From G965267335 sp965267335 (GTDB taxonomy: Bacteria; Bacteroidota; Bacteroidia; Cytophagales; JAAEPT01), in the NCBI GenBank assembly GCA_965267335.1, contig OZ253953.1, positions 4,030,001-4,094,000 on the forward strand: a stretch of 64,000 nt of DNA. Reading direction: 5' to 3'. The notes under the pieces are model-generated. The model did no database searches. It was not told the DNA's origin and was given only the letters and a program-made list of their open reading frames with translations. Of the stretch, positions 16,781 to 25,069 are shown one piece after another. How positions within the stretch are numbered: position 1 is the first letter of the stretch; every line of letters starts with the position of its first letter. Both the position numbers and the translations under genes were made by a program.

Positions 16781-17308
16781 ATGCGAATACTGTTTTACAT
16801 TGCTGCTGTAGGTTGGTTCTTGGGACTAGCTATCCATTTAACGGCATTGTTGGGAATAAATATAGAAGCACAAGTTCCGTTTATTTGGGTATTACATTTC
16901 GGGATTTTTATCGTGTTTGCTCCACCAGTCATTAAAATGAGTAGAAGTGAGGAAATGAGAGAATTAAAAAAATCTCAAAGTATAAACCCGTTGGATGGGT
17001 TAAAAGTTTTCAGAACTCTATTTCGTGGATCTCCATCATGGCTGGTTATGGTTGCCCTGGCCGGCTTCATTTATGCCATTATCAACTTTGCCTTATTTAT
17101 GAGTACTAGCGATGGCTACCCAAAAATCATGGATGGACAATACGCGCTTACCGATCACGGTAAGTTTATTAGACATATTACTGAAAGTGAATATCACCTG
17201 GCAAAGGCGAATCAGACCCGAGGCTTCTCAGGACACTGGATTGCTTTCTATGGAATTTCAATAGCTATGCTTTATCAATTTAGCGGTTTGGGTAAAACCA
17301 ACAATTAG
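16781..17308 (+). CDS. Uncharacterised membrane protein
   Basis: A 175-residue protein with four hydrophobic spans (residues ~3-22, 30-50, 85-108 and 152-168), separated by a basic loop (MSRSEEMRELKKSQSIN). The second half has a hydrophilic loop between spans 3 and 4 with several His residues (DHGKFIRHITESEYHLAKAN). I recognise no named family. The next gene starts 6 bp after the stop and also encodes a small membrane protein, so the two are probably co-transcribed. Confidence 0.6.
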   Translation: MRILFYIAAVGWFLGLAIHLTALLGINIEAQVPFIWVLHFGIFIVFAPPVIKMSRSEEMRELKKSQSINPLDGLKVFRTLFRGSPSWLVMVALAGFIYAIINFALFMSTSDGYPKIMDGQYALTDHGKFIRHITESEYHLAKANQTRGFSGHWIAFYGISIAMLYQFSGLGKTNN

Positions 17309-17314
17309 ATTGAA

Positions 17315-17686
17315 ATGCATCCTCGAATTCTACTACGATATGTCATAAATCTGTTAATCTCTGGACTGGGGGCGTACTATTGCTTAGTATATTACGGTGT
17401 TTGGGTACGGCCACCATTGCGAAAAACTTCAGAGGAGTCTTTATTAGTACTTAATAATTTAATAGAACAGTCTGTTCTAGAATTCGGCATACTTATCTTT
17501 GTTATACTAATTACACAAGCTTTGCTTACTTTATTGATGCAGAAATGGTTAGATAAAGATTTTTTTAAGAATGAATTTTGGATAATAACAACTTTGAATC
17601 TCCTGATTATGGTTTCATCACTAGCGTTTGGAGCACTAAAATGCAAAAGTGATTTATCTGATGAAATCATTAGAAACTTTAATTGA
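17315..17686 (+). CDS. Small uncharacterised membrane protein
   Basis: A 123-residue protein with three hydrophobic spans (residues ~8-26, 53-72, 88-108). No motif or family is recognised. It lies 6 bp after another membrane protein gene. Downstream is a 338-bp stretch without a gene that carries degenerate dispersed repeats. Confidence 0.55.
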   Translation: MHPRILLRYVINLLISGLGAYYCLVYYGVWVRPPLRKTSEESLLVLNNLIEQSVLEFGILIFVILITQALLTLLMQKWLDKDFFKNEFWIITTLNLLIMVSSLAFGALKCKSDLSDEIIRNFN

Positions 17687-17827
17687 AAACCTGCGTAATC
17701 ACGTATTATACTTAACAAAAACCTCTTTTGAACACCTGATCAAGAAATAATTACTGATGAGCTTGGGAACAACTAAACAGATTGCACAACACCAAAAGGA
17801 GAACTAAAAATGCAGTCATTTCAACTA

Positions 17828-17901
17828 AACTTTTGCACGACTTTCAACAGCAGCACCCCCCTCCTTGGCATGTCAAGTGCAATGCAATGAAACGAGACAT
17901 C
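17828..17901 (+). repeat. Dispersed repeat, copy A (left of the GIY-YIG gene)
   Basis: A ~74-bp repeat whose right half holds GCAATGCAATGAAACGAGAC. A direct copy is at 18445-18519. The whole stretch 17687-18024 has no credible gene: this copy, the degenerate copy at 17930-17980 and AT-rich filler occupy it. Confidence 0.75.
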
Positions 17902-17929
17902 TATTCAACACACTATTTTAGAATATCGA

Positions 17930-17980
17930 GTTCCTTATCAGTAAGATATCAGTGCAACATAACGAAAGGAGATATCTAAA
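17930..17980 (+). repeat. Dispersed repeat, degenerate copy
   Basis: The segment from TTCCTTATCAGTAAGATATC through GTGCAACATAACGAAAGGAG to ATATCTAAAAC aligns with the right half of the 74-bp repeat next to it, with many substitutions. Confidence 0.5.
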
Positions 17981-18024
17981 ACACTCATTATATTTACTCC
18001 ACTTTTTTTAAACAAGAAACAACT

Positions 18025-18357
18025 ATGGGCTATAACTTTTCAGTATATATTATCACTAATTACACACGATCAACACTTTACATTGGTATGACCAATGACC
18101 TTACCAACCGGCTATTGGAACACTATTTAAACCGAAACAACCCTAAGACATTTGCAGGTAGGTATAACTGCCACTATTTGGTCTATTTTGAAGATTATAA
18201 GTATGTATATGATGCCATGAATCGAGAAAACCAACTCAAAAAATGGAACAGAGCGAAAAAAGATGCTTTGATTGAAAGCACCAATCCAGAATGGAGGTTC
18301 TTAAATGAAGACTTAATGGAATGGCCTCCAAGGGAAACTGTTCCTAATCGTTATTAA
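18025..18357 (+). CDS. GIY-YIG nuclease family protein
   Basis: A 110-residue stand-alone GIY-YIG domain protein. Signature elements are YIITNYTRSTLYIGMTNDLTNR with the Tyr/Gly/Arg core (the GIY and YIG positions), followed by EH in the first helix and the C-terminal MNRENQLKKWNRAKKDALIE, with the Glu expected to bind metal. These small UPF0213/YhbQ-like proteins cut or bind branched DNA; their exact role is not settled. It is bracketed by direct copies of a 74-bp dispersed repeat (17828 and 18445), a placement that suggests a relation between nuclease and repeat. Confidence 0.88.
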   Translation: MGYNFSVYIITNYTRSTLYIGMTNDLTNRLLEHYLNRNNPKTFAGRYNCHYLVYFEDYKYVYDAMNRENQLKKWNRAKKDALIESTNPEWRFLNEDLMEWPPRETVPNRY

Positions 18358-18379
18358 GTAGGAATATATCTCTCCATTT

Positions 18380-18408
18380 GGTCACCTTCGCCAAAGGCTA
18401 CAGTGACC
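18380..18408. repeat. Hairpin-forming intergenic sequence
   Basis: Inverted repeat GGTCAC (18380-18385) with GTGACC (18403-18408), an inner CCTT/AAGG, located just after the GIY-YIG gene. It is probably part of the same dispersed-repeat family. Confidence 0.5.
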
Positions 18409-18444
18409 GCAGTCGAGATGCCAAGAAAGTAGTCCTACCAGTTT

Positions 18445-18519
18445 AACTTTTGTACAAAATTCCGTAGCTGGCACTCCCTTCCTTGTCATGTCGAGTGGAA
18501 TGCAATGAAACGAGACATC
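18445..18519 (+). repeat. Dispersed repeat, copy B (right of the GIY-YIG gene)
   Basis: Direct repeat of copy A at 17828-17901. The last 25 bases differ at about one position, the left half is more diverged. The two copies lie about 617 bp apart with the GIY-YIG gene between them. Confidence 0.75.
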
Positions 18520-18625
18520 CAAAAAATCTATAACGGTAAATAACTTTACATAAAGAGTGTGGTAAACGGAATTAGATTATTATAAATTAAACCACTCAAA
18601 GATCATCATAATTAAGATTAGTATC

Positions 18626-19327
18626 GTGGCAGAATTTTTAACTACAACCGGAATATCACATAAAATTGAAAAAGTGATAATGGATGCAAACAAAAAACTC
18701 ATTCTGGTTTCACCATATCTCCAACTTTCTAAAACACTTTTTGAACGCTTGAAAGATGCCTCAAACAATAAGGTTCAAATTAAGATCATATATGGCAAGG
18801 ATGAACTCAAACCAAATGAACGGAACTCTCTAGCCGACCTGAACAATTTAGAGCTTCTGTACTTTGAAAATCTTCATGCTAAATGCTATTTCAATGAATC
18901 AGAAATGGTCATTACCTCCATGAATATGTATGAATTTTCCGAGAAAAATAACAGAGAAATGGGGGTTTATATTACAAGAAAAGTAGATCAAGAACTGTTT
19001 CAAAAGGCAGTTAATGAAACCCGTTCTATAATACAATCTTCGGAATTCATTCAACTAACCAAAACAAAAAGAACTAATTACCAAAACAAGAATATAGAAT
19101 ACAGCAAAGGCACTATCAAAAAACCAAAAAGAGGCTACTGTATAAGATGCGAGGAAAGAATACCTTATAATTCTGAGAGGCCTTATTGCAAAGATTGTTT
19201 TTCAATATGGGCACAATATGAGAACCCTGAGTATATCGAGAACTTTTGTCACAGCTGCGGGGAGTTTGAAGTGTCTACCCTGGTAAAGCCTTTATGCTAC
19301 AGTTGCTATCAGGAATTCGAAAAATAA
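18626..19327 (+). CDS. Phospholipase D-like protein with C-terminal zinc ribbons
   Basis: A 233-residue protein starting at a GTG. Residues ~10-135 form one PLD-like domain with a single HxK motif (LHAKCYF near residue 82, followed by the expected MVITSMNMYEFSEKNNREMG). Only one motif is present, so an active enzyme would need to dimerise. The last ~75 residues carry two or three Cys pairs (YCIRCEERI, YCKDCF, FCHSCGEF, CYSCY), typical of zinc ribbons. PLD-like domains of this type occur in nucleases as well as phospholipases; here the ribbons favour nucleic-acid binding. No restriction or defence partner is adjacent. Confidence 0.78.
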   Translation: MAEFLTTTGISHKIEKVIMDANKKLILVSPYLQLSKTLFERLKDASNNKVQIKIIYGKDELKPNERNSLADLNNLELLYFENLHAKCYFNESEMVITSMNMYEFSEKNNREMGVYITRKVDQELFQKAVNETRSIIQSSEFIQLTKTKRTNYQNKNIEYSKGTIKKPKRGYCIRCEERIPYNSERPYCKDCFSIWAQYENPEYIENFCHSCGEFEVSTLVKPLCYSCYQEFEK

Positions 19328-19329
19328 AA

Positions 19330-19349
19330 CCCCAACATCTCTGTCGGGG
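19330..19349 (-). terminator. Hairpin with T-run on the minus strand
   Basis: Stem CCCCAACA (19330-19337) with TGTCGGGG (19342-19349), one mismatch and loop TCTC. On the minus strand it is followed by TTTTATTTTT, so it could end the ftsZ transcript ~170 bp after that gene's stop. Confidence 0.6.
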
Positions 19350-19413
19350 CTAATCAATAATCCTGGTTTTTGACCCTATTCGAGTCGTTGATTGATTGTT
19401 TTATTTAGAAGTC

Positions 19414-19507
19414 GTCATCGCGAGGGAGGAACGACCGTGGCGATCTGCATATTCAGAGGTCGTCAAGATTGCAGATTGCTTCTCCCGCAAAGCGGGATCG
19501 CAATGAC
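19414..19507. repeat. Palindromic dispersed repeat after ftsZ
   Basis: A ~94-bp element starting GTCATCGCGAGGGAGG and ending GGGATCGCAATGAC. The ends are imperfect inverted repeats, so the transcript can fold into a long hairpin. Similar REP/MITE-like elements are common between genes in Bacteroidota and other phyla. Confidence 0.75.
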
Positions 19508-19519
19508 AGTTCCAGTGAA

Positions 19520-21163
19520 TTAATCCACATTATCATGAAGAAACTTATTATTCCCCAAGATTTCATTATCGTCATTCAGGTTGTACCGTGACACTTCATT
19601 CTCCGAAGAGTGTGGCACGTCCTTCAGTGTTACGTTCTTTCTTTTATAAGCAGGAATCTCCAGCCTTTCCTTAAACTCATCAGGGTCCATGTTGGTATCA
19701 TTGATCCCTTTGAGTCGCTGAACACGCTCTTTACTCTGCTTATCCAATGCTCTTTTCTTCGCTTCTAGGTCCTCACTACCATCACGGTTGTAGGTAATGC
19801 CTGTTCTCTGCTCCGAACTATGTCTTTCAGGTGTAATCATTGGCTGCGAGTGGGCTGATTCGTCAGTAACATCAGTGATTTCATAATCACCATCAATCTT
19901 GAAAATCACCTTTCCCTCGCTAGTTGAAGGCTCATTGTAGTCGGTATTCTCAGCTTCTGAAGCCTTGTTCATCGAAGATTCTTCGCTCTGTTGAGAGAAT
20001 AAATCCGGTTGTTCAAATCTATTCTCTTCACGTTTAGGCTCCTCCCTTTGCTGAGGCCTCTCAAATGAATAACCCGTTCTCGTAGGTCGGTTGGTTTGAG
20101 TAAAAGACTTGGGCTGTTCCTCTGCTTTGTTCTCAATCTGCTGGTTAGTCTCCAGATCAAAAACGGTTTTTTGAGCAGGTTTCTGGCTAAACTCCTTTTC
20201 ATCAAATCCGGTAGCTATCAAAGTCACCCGACAAGCACCACCCAACTCGGTATCGATGCCTTGACCGAAAATAACATCGGCACCCGAACCTGCTTTATCT
20301 TCGATGTAGTCGGTGATCTCGGTCAACTCATCCATAGTCAACTCCGCCTGATCACCATAGGTGATAGACAACAGAATATTTTTAGCACCCTTGATATCGG
20401 TATTATCCAGTAAAGGAGAGCTAATCGCATCCTCCACCGCCCTACGGGCTCTGTTTTCACCTTCCGCTACAGCCGATCCCATTACTGCTGCACCACTGTT
20501 TTTCATAACAGCCTTCACATCCTGGAAGTCAACATTGACCTCACTGGTAACGGTAATGATTTCTGCTATACTTTTAGCCGCTGTGGTCAACACGTTATCA
20601 GCTCTTGAGAAGGCATCTCGAATCGAAAGGTTCCCGAATACTTCTCGAAGCTTATCGTTTGAGATAACCAGCACGGTATCACAATGTTCTCTCATCTGGT
20701 CGATACCTGCCTGGGCAAATTGTGCTTTTTTCTTTCCTTCAAACGAGAAAGGTGCAGTCACAATACCCACCGTTAGTATATTGAGCTCCCGGGCTACACT
20801 CGCAATTACCGGTGCTGCTCCTGTACCTGTACCACCACCCATTCCGGCAGTGATAAACACCATTTTGGTATCGGTACTCAGTAGCTCACGAATTTCTTCT
20901 TTGTTTTCCAGGGCTGCATTCATCCCAACATCTGGATTGGCACCTGCCCCCAGTCCTTCGGTCAACGTGGGACCGATCTGAAGTTTGGTTGGCACCTGAC
21001 TCCCCTTCAGGGCCTGAGCATCAGTATTACAAATGACGAATTCCACGTCTTTGATACCCTGGTTAAACATGTGCGTTACCGCATTGCTACCACCTCCTCC
21101 TACGCCAACAACCTTAATGATCGACTTGTGGTGCGCGGGTATGTCAAATTTATAACTATCCAT
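19520..21163 (-). CDS. ftsZ: Cell division protein FtsZ
   Basis: A 547-residue tubulin-like GTPase that polymerises into the division ring at mid-cell. The N-terminal ~320 residues are the conserved GTPase/tubulin fold: GVGGGGSNAV, the signature AGMGGGTGTGAAP near residue 110, and NVDFQDVKAVM. The C-terminal ~180 residues form a long, charged, Ser/Glu-rich linker, followed by IPAYKRKNVTLK, the likely membrane-tether-binding peptide, and a further ~35-residue tail. It is the last gene of the dcw cluster. A 149-bp gap with a dispersed-repeat fragment separates it from ftsA. Confidence 0.97.
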   Translation of the reverse strand: MDSYKFDIPAHHKSIIKVVGVGGGGSNAVTHMFNQGIKDVEFVICNTDAQALKGSQVPTKLQIGPTLTEGLGAGANPDVGMNAALENKEEIRELLSTDTKMVFITAGMGGGTGTGAAPVIASVARELNILTVGIVTAPFSFEGKKKAQFAQAGIDQMREHCDTVLVISNDKLREVFGNLSIRDAFSRADNVLTTAAKSIAEIITVTSEVNVDFQDVKAVMKNSGAAVMGSAVAEGENRARRAVEDAISSPLLDNTDIKGAKNILLSITYGDQAELTMDELTEITDYIEDKAGSGADVIFGQGIDTELGGACRVTLIATGFDEKEFSQKPAQKTVFDLETNQQIENKAEEQPKSFTQTNRPTRTGYSFERPQQREEPKREENRFEQPDLFSQQSEESSMNKASEAENTDYNEPSTSEGKVIFKIDGDYEITDVTDESAHSQPMITPERHSSEQRTGITYNRDGSEDLEAKKRALDKQSKERVQRLKGINDTNMDPDEFKERLEIPAYKRKNVTLKDVPHSSENEVSRYNLNDDNEILGNNKFLHDNVD

Positions 21164-21239
21164 AGTTCTTAAATTTTCAAGTCTTAATTACCAACTCCTG
21201 CCTCAAAAGCTGGTCGTAGGCTTTAATTCTCTCTCCTTG

Positions 21240-21285
21240 TCTTTAAAGATTTCTCCCTCCGGTCGAAATGACAAGAGAGAGCTAC
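21240..21285. repeat. Dispersed repeat fragment between ftsA and ftsZ
   Basis: AGATTTCTCCCTCCGGTCGA followed by AATGACA matches the common REP-like element seen in part elsewhere in this window (AATGACA ends). It is a truncated copy in the 149-bp ftsA-ftsZ gap. Confidence 0.5.
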
Positions 21286-21312
21286 CGACATTGAAGAGCC
21301 AATTATTTCCTA

Positions 21313-22644
21313 CTAGTAATCTTTTTTATCGTCAAAGTCATCGATCAAAAGCCCCTTGGTTTTATCCAATAGGTTTTTGAATACTGACTTACCATTATCT
21401 TTTTTCAATACTTTATTTCCTGCTACTGAATCTCTAAATTCTGAGTAGCGATTATCTCGTTCATCAATAGCCCTAAATCCACCAAGTACCAATCCAACAC
21501 CAGTTGCGTACATAGGTGACTTCACTGCTTCAATCTTGCTCTTGCCCAGGTGCTCGTTCGGATAACCGATTCGCGCATCCATTCCGGTCATATATTCAAA
21601 CAGTTGCTTCACGCCTTGCAGCTGTGCGCCCCCACCAGTGATCACCATACCTCCGGCAAGTTTGTCTCCATATCCGGAGCAGATCACCTCCGCGTGAGCC
21701 AACTCAATAATCTCCTGCATCCTTGCTTCGATGATAAAGGCCAGGTTCTTTACGGAAATCTCTTTTGGAGGCCTGTTTCTCAATCCTGGAATTGATACAA
21801 TCTCATTAGGACTTGCCTCTTCTGCGATAGCTCTTCCGAACTTCACTTTAAGTTGTTCCGCCTGATGATGCATGACCGTACAACCTTCTTTGATGTCGGA
21901 GGTAATGATGTTACCACCAAACGGAATAACTGCTGTGTGCCTGATAATACCATCGTGGAATACCGCAATATCCGTAGTACCGCCACCAATGTCGACCAAT
22001 ACAACTCCAGCTTCTTTTTCTTCTTCACTTAATACCGACATACTGGAAGCAATAGGCTCCAAAATCAAGTTAGTGATTATCAATTCTTTTCCGTTGCTAC
22101 CTTCAGCCCGTTTCACACATTTGTTGATGTTCGAAATAGCACTGGTATGTGCAGTAATCACATGAAAATCAGCTTCCAGACGCACACCTGCCATACCAAC
22201 AGGATCTTTGATAGGATCACCATAATCGACACTGTAATCCTGTGGCATTACATGAATAATCTCATTGCCCGGAGGCGTCACAATTTTGTACATGTCGTTG
22301 GATAGCCTTTCTACATCCTCAACACCTACCTCACCATCCTTTGAATCCCGGATGATACTTCCATGATGCATCGAACTTTTGATGTGCTGTCCGGCAATAC
22401 CGACATTCACCTCTCCGATACTGATACCGGATTGTTCTTCTGCTTCACGAAGTGCTTTGTTAATAGCATTTACTGTCTTCTCAATATTGGTTACCATACC
22501 GCGGATAACCCCTTCAGAAACTGCTTTCCCCATCCCGAGGATTTCCAGCTTTCCGAATTCGTTTTTCTTTCCAACGATGACTACAATTTTCGTGGTTCCT
22601 ATATCAAGACCGACTACAATTTTTTCCTGTTCCATATTATTCAC
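21313..22644 (-). CDS. ftsA: Cell division protein FtsA
   Basis: A 443-residue actin-like ATPase that tethers FtsZ filaments to the inner membrane and recruits later division proteins. The nucleotide fold is seen in VGLDIGTTKIVVIVG at the N-terminus, VVLVDIGGGTTDIAVF mid-protein and MVITGGGAQLQG. The 1C subdomain is the region after VGIAGQHI. The C-terminal SVFKNLLDKTKGLLIDDF is the amphipathic membrane-targeting helix. The start overlaps the ftsQ stop region by 8 bp (22637-22644), so the two are translationally coupled. Confidence 0.97.
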   Translation of the reverse strand: MNNMEQEKIVVGLDIGTTKIVVIVGKKNEFGKLEILGMGKAVSEGVIRGMVTNIEKTVNAINKALREAEEQSGISIGEVNVGIAGQHIKSSMHHGSIIRDSKDGEVGVEDVERLSNDMYKIVTPPGNEIIHVMPQDYSVDYGDPIKDPVGMAGVRLEADFHVITAHTSAISNINKCVKRAEGSNGKELIITNLILEPIASSMSVLSEEEKEAGVVLVDIGGGTTDIAVFHDGIIRHTAVIPFGGNIITSDIKEGCTVMHHQAEQLKVKFGRAIAEEASPNEIVSIPGLRNRPPKEISVKNLAFIIEARMQEIIELAHAEVICSGYGDKLAGGMVITGGGAQLQGVKQLFEYMTGMDARIGYPNEHLGKSKIEAVKSPMYATGVGLVLGGFRAIDERDNRYSEFRDSVAGNKVLKKDNGKSVFKNLLDKTKGLLIDDFDDKKDY

Positions 22645-23401
22645 AGACTATTTGATTCTTGTATCCGACATTTACTTTACTGTAATAGTTGTATCCTTTA
22701 TCCAAAAGGATCTTCCTATAGAATATTTTTATCCTCTCCAACTTCTCAGTAAGATCAGTCGGTTTTCCAAATTCCACTACCTGTTTTGACATTTGCATAT
22801 GCATTTGAATGTCACCATCCTTCTTCACATGCAGTTGAGATATCAGCTTGTTAAGAAATTCATCTTTTTCAATTGCTCTTATCAGTTCAAAAAGTGCTGA
22901 TCTTTGGGGATCATCCTCGCTACCAGCAAAATAATTATCGACCACTGCTCCGGTGATCATGGGTACGCGAGCGGAAAACCTTTTGGAAGGGGGGAGACAA
23001 TTTCCTTTACTTCCCAGGTAGAAGGAAGTATCGTGTTGCAAAACCCTGGCTATCGGTTTCCGCTGTCTCACTTTTACTATCAGATTCCCTTTAAGATCCC
23101 TGTAAACTTGCGCGCTTTCAACAAATTTATCCCTTTTTATAGCGTTTTCTAGCGCTTTTACACTGATGTTATCCACATTTTCACCAACCACTTTTTGTCT
23201 TCCATTGTGGGTAACTATATTCTCTATATCCGTCCTGTGCACAAAATGACTCTTGTATTTCGGATAGATTCGGATATCCATTTTTTCGATGATCCGGCCT
23301 CCCTGATTCTTCTCGGTAAAGCCAATGATTCCCATCAGGACAACCAATCCGAGGATGACCTTTACTCCTTTCTTGAGCTTTATTTTGGGTTTCTTAGGCA
23401 T
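22637..23401 (-). CDS. ftsQ: Cell division protein FtsQ/DivIB
   Basis: A 254-residue bitopic inner-membrane protein of the divisome that links early cytoplasmic components to septal peptidoglycan synthesis. It has a short basic cytoplasmic N-terminus, one membrane span (residues ~12-26, VILGLVVLMGIIGF), then a periplasmic POTRA-like domain (IENIVTHNG..., VKALENAIKRDKFVESAQVYRDLKGNLIVKVRQRKP) and a beta domain. Sequence conservation is low as usual, but position between murC and ftsA and the topology fix the identity. It overlaps murC by 8 bp and ftsA by 8 bp. Confidence 0.92.
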   Translation of the reverse strand: MPKKPKIKLKKGVKVILGLVVLMGIIGFTEKNQGGRIIEKMDIRIYPKYKSHFVHRTDIENIVTHNGRQKVVGENVDNISVKALENAIKRDKFVESAQVYRDLKGNLIVKVRQRKPIARVLQHDTSFYLGSKGNCLPPSKRFSARVPMITGAVVDNYFAGSEDDPQRSALFELIRAIEKDEFLNKLISQLHVKKDGDIQMHMQMSKQVVEFGKPTDLTEKLERIKIFYRKILLDKGYNYYSKVNVGYKNQIVCE

Positions 23402-24791
23402 ATACTTTCTCTTCTAATGCTTTTTTTATCGGTTTTACCAATCGATCAATATCACCTGCTCCACAAGTGGCCAGCACGTCCCAGCTACTATTCATCACAT
23501 GGTCAACTACCTGATCTTTAGCTATTAAAACCTTATCCTTGATATCAATTTTCTTGAGTAGTGCTTCAGCAGTAATTCCTTCAATTGGCTTCTCTCTTGC
23601 CGGATAAATATCCAGGAGCACTAATGCATTAACCTTGGATAGCACCCTTGCAAATTCTTCCATAAAATCTCTTGTTCGTGAAAACAAGTGTGGCTGGAAG
23701 ATCACCTTCAGTTTCCTTCCGGGGAACATTGCTTTAGCTGAGGTAATAAAGGCTTCCAGCTCCTGTGGGTGGTGTGCATAGTCATCGATGTACACCATTT
23801 TATCCTCTTTAACGATGTAGTCAAACCTTCTTTTTACTCCTTTATAGTCTTCTATAGCTGCTTTCACCTTATCAGCCGGAACTCCCATCAATAGTGCTGT
23901 GGATATGGCGCCAACGGCATTTTCAACATTATGATGACCGGGAAGTTGCAATCTGATTCCCGTAATCACTTCGTCCATACCATCATAGTCGAAGATGTAT
24001 TCTCCGTTCTGAATCCTAAGGTTGTGCCCATAGTTTTCACCTTTATTCAGGCCATAGGTATAGTAATTCAACCCCGATCGAACTTTTTTGAAATCGCTTT
24101 CAATGTTGGTGTTATAAATCAGACTGCCACCTTCTTTGATACATTTGACGAATTCTCTGAAGGTGTCTTCGAAGTCTTTTTCGTCTTTATAAATATCGAG
24201 ATGGTCTGCATCGATAGTGGTGATAAGCGAAACATCCGGATTGAGTCGTAGGAAGGATCTGTCGTATTCGTCTGCCTCCATGACGACAACGGTGTCTTTC
24301 TTTGTAGTTTCATCTAGCAATAGGTTTGAGTTATAGTTTTTGGTAATGCCACCCACAAATGCCGAACATTTGAAACCGGAATGCTTCAAAATGTGTGCAA
24401 CCATGGATGTGGTAGTTGTCTTGCCATGAGTACCGGCTATGGCAATACTTTTGAAGTCTGCGGTGATCATACCCAGGACTTCAGATCTCTTTTTAACTGT
24501 AAAGCCGGCTCCTTGTAAAAAATTAAGCTCTTTATGATCCTCCGGAATAGCCGGAGTATAGATGATCAGCGTATCTACTTTGCTTTTTGTAACCTGAGCA
24601 GGTATCAAATCAGGATCATCATCATAGTGTACCGATATATTTTCAGCCACCAATGCCTGCGTAAGCTCTGATTCGGTTTTGTCATAACCGGCTACGTAGT
24701 AGCCATTGGCTTTGAACCATCGAGCCAACGCACTCATACCGATACCACCGATACCTATAAGATAGACGCTATTTATATCTTTTAATTTCAA
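23394..24791 (-). CDS. murC: UDP-N-acetylmuramate--L-alanine ligase MurC
   Basis: A 465-residue cytosolic ATP-dependent ligase that adds L-Ala to UDP-MurNAc, the first step of stem-peptide synthesis. Features seen are the Rossmann start YLIGIGGIGMSALARW, the ATP loop IAGTHGKTTTTSMVAHIL near residue 115, the central DADHLDIYKD and the C-terminal QPHLFSRT. Length and motifs are standard. Unlike most neighbours in the cluster it is not overlapped on its 5' side: a 278-bp gap holding dispersed repeats separates it from murG. Confidence 0.97.
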   Translation of the reverse strand: MKLKDINSVYLIGIGGIGMSALARWFKANGYYVAGYDKTESELTQALVAENISVHYDDDPDLIPAQVTKSKVDTLIIYTPAIPEDHKELNFLQGAGFTVKKRSEVLGMITADFKSIAIAGTHGKTTTTSMVAHILKHSGFKCSAFVGGITKNYNSNLLLDETTKKDTVVVMEADEYDRSFLRLNPDVSLITTIDADHLDIYKDEKDFEDTFREFVKCIKEGGSLIYNTNIESDFKKVRSGLNYYTYGLNKGENYGHNLRIQNGEYIFDYDGMDEVITGIRLQLPGHHNVENAVGAISTALLMGVPADKVKAAIEDYKGVKRRFDYIVKEDKMVYIDDYAHHPQELEAFITSAKAMFPGRKLKVIFQPHLFSRTRDFMEEFARVLSKVNALVLLDIYPAREKPIEGITAEALLKKIDIKDKVLIAKDQVVDHVMNSSWDVLATCGAGDIDRLVKPIKKALEEKVYA

Positions 24792-24824
24792 TTAGTGTAA
24801 GTTCTTATAACACCATAAGAAACA

Positions 24825-25038
24825 AATCTGTCATTCTGAACAACAGGTGAAGAATGAAGAAATAGATTAATATGTCTCGATTCAATTCTCATTTATATCA
24901 TTGTCAGGTTAAACCTATAGGGTTCCCAGTTTGTCATTTCCGCTGTATTCAGCTCTCTTGCTGCACAAGAAGGAAATTTTATACTGTTATTCACCTTCAA
25001 GTGATTATTCTCAACGCTACGCTCAGAACGAAATGACA
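24825..25038. repeat. Dispersed palindromic repeats in the murG-murC gap
   Basis: The 278-bp gap has no credible gene. GTCATTTC (24932-24939) and GAAATGAC (25029-25036) are inverted copies about 100 bp apart, and CTGTCATTCTGAAC at 24828 is another arm matching the CAGAACGAAATGACAG end. These are REP/MITE-like elements of the type also seen at 19414 and 21240. Confidence 0.6.
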
Positions 25039-25069
25039 GGTACGGATTTAGTTTAACCATTTTCATTTT

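Noticed and set aside
17782..17979. A 65-codon open frame overlapping dispersed repeats
   Set aside because: Its sequence is the translated repeat, has no plausible domain, and overlaps two copies of the repeat family.
20361..20981. A 206-codon open frame antisense to ftsZ
   Set aside because: Lies wholly within ftsZ on the opposite strand and reads as Ser/Thr/Ile-rich mirror sequence without a domain.
22363..22789. Open frames antisense to ftsA/ftsQ
   Set aside because: They overlap essential genes on the other strand and have no codon or domain support.
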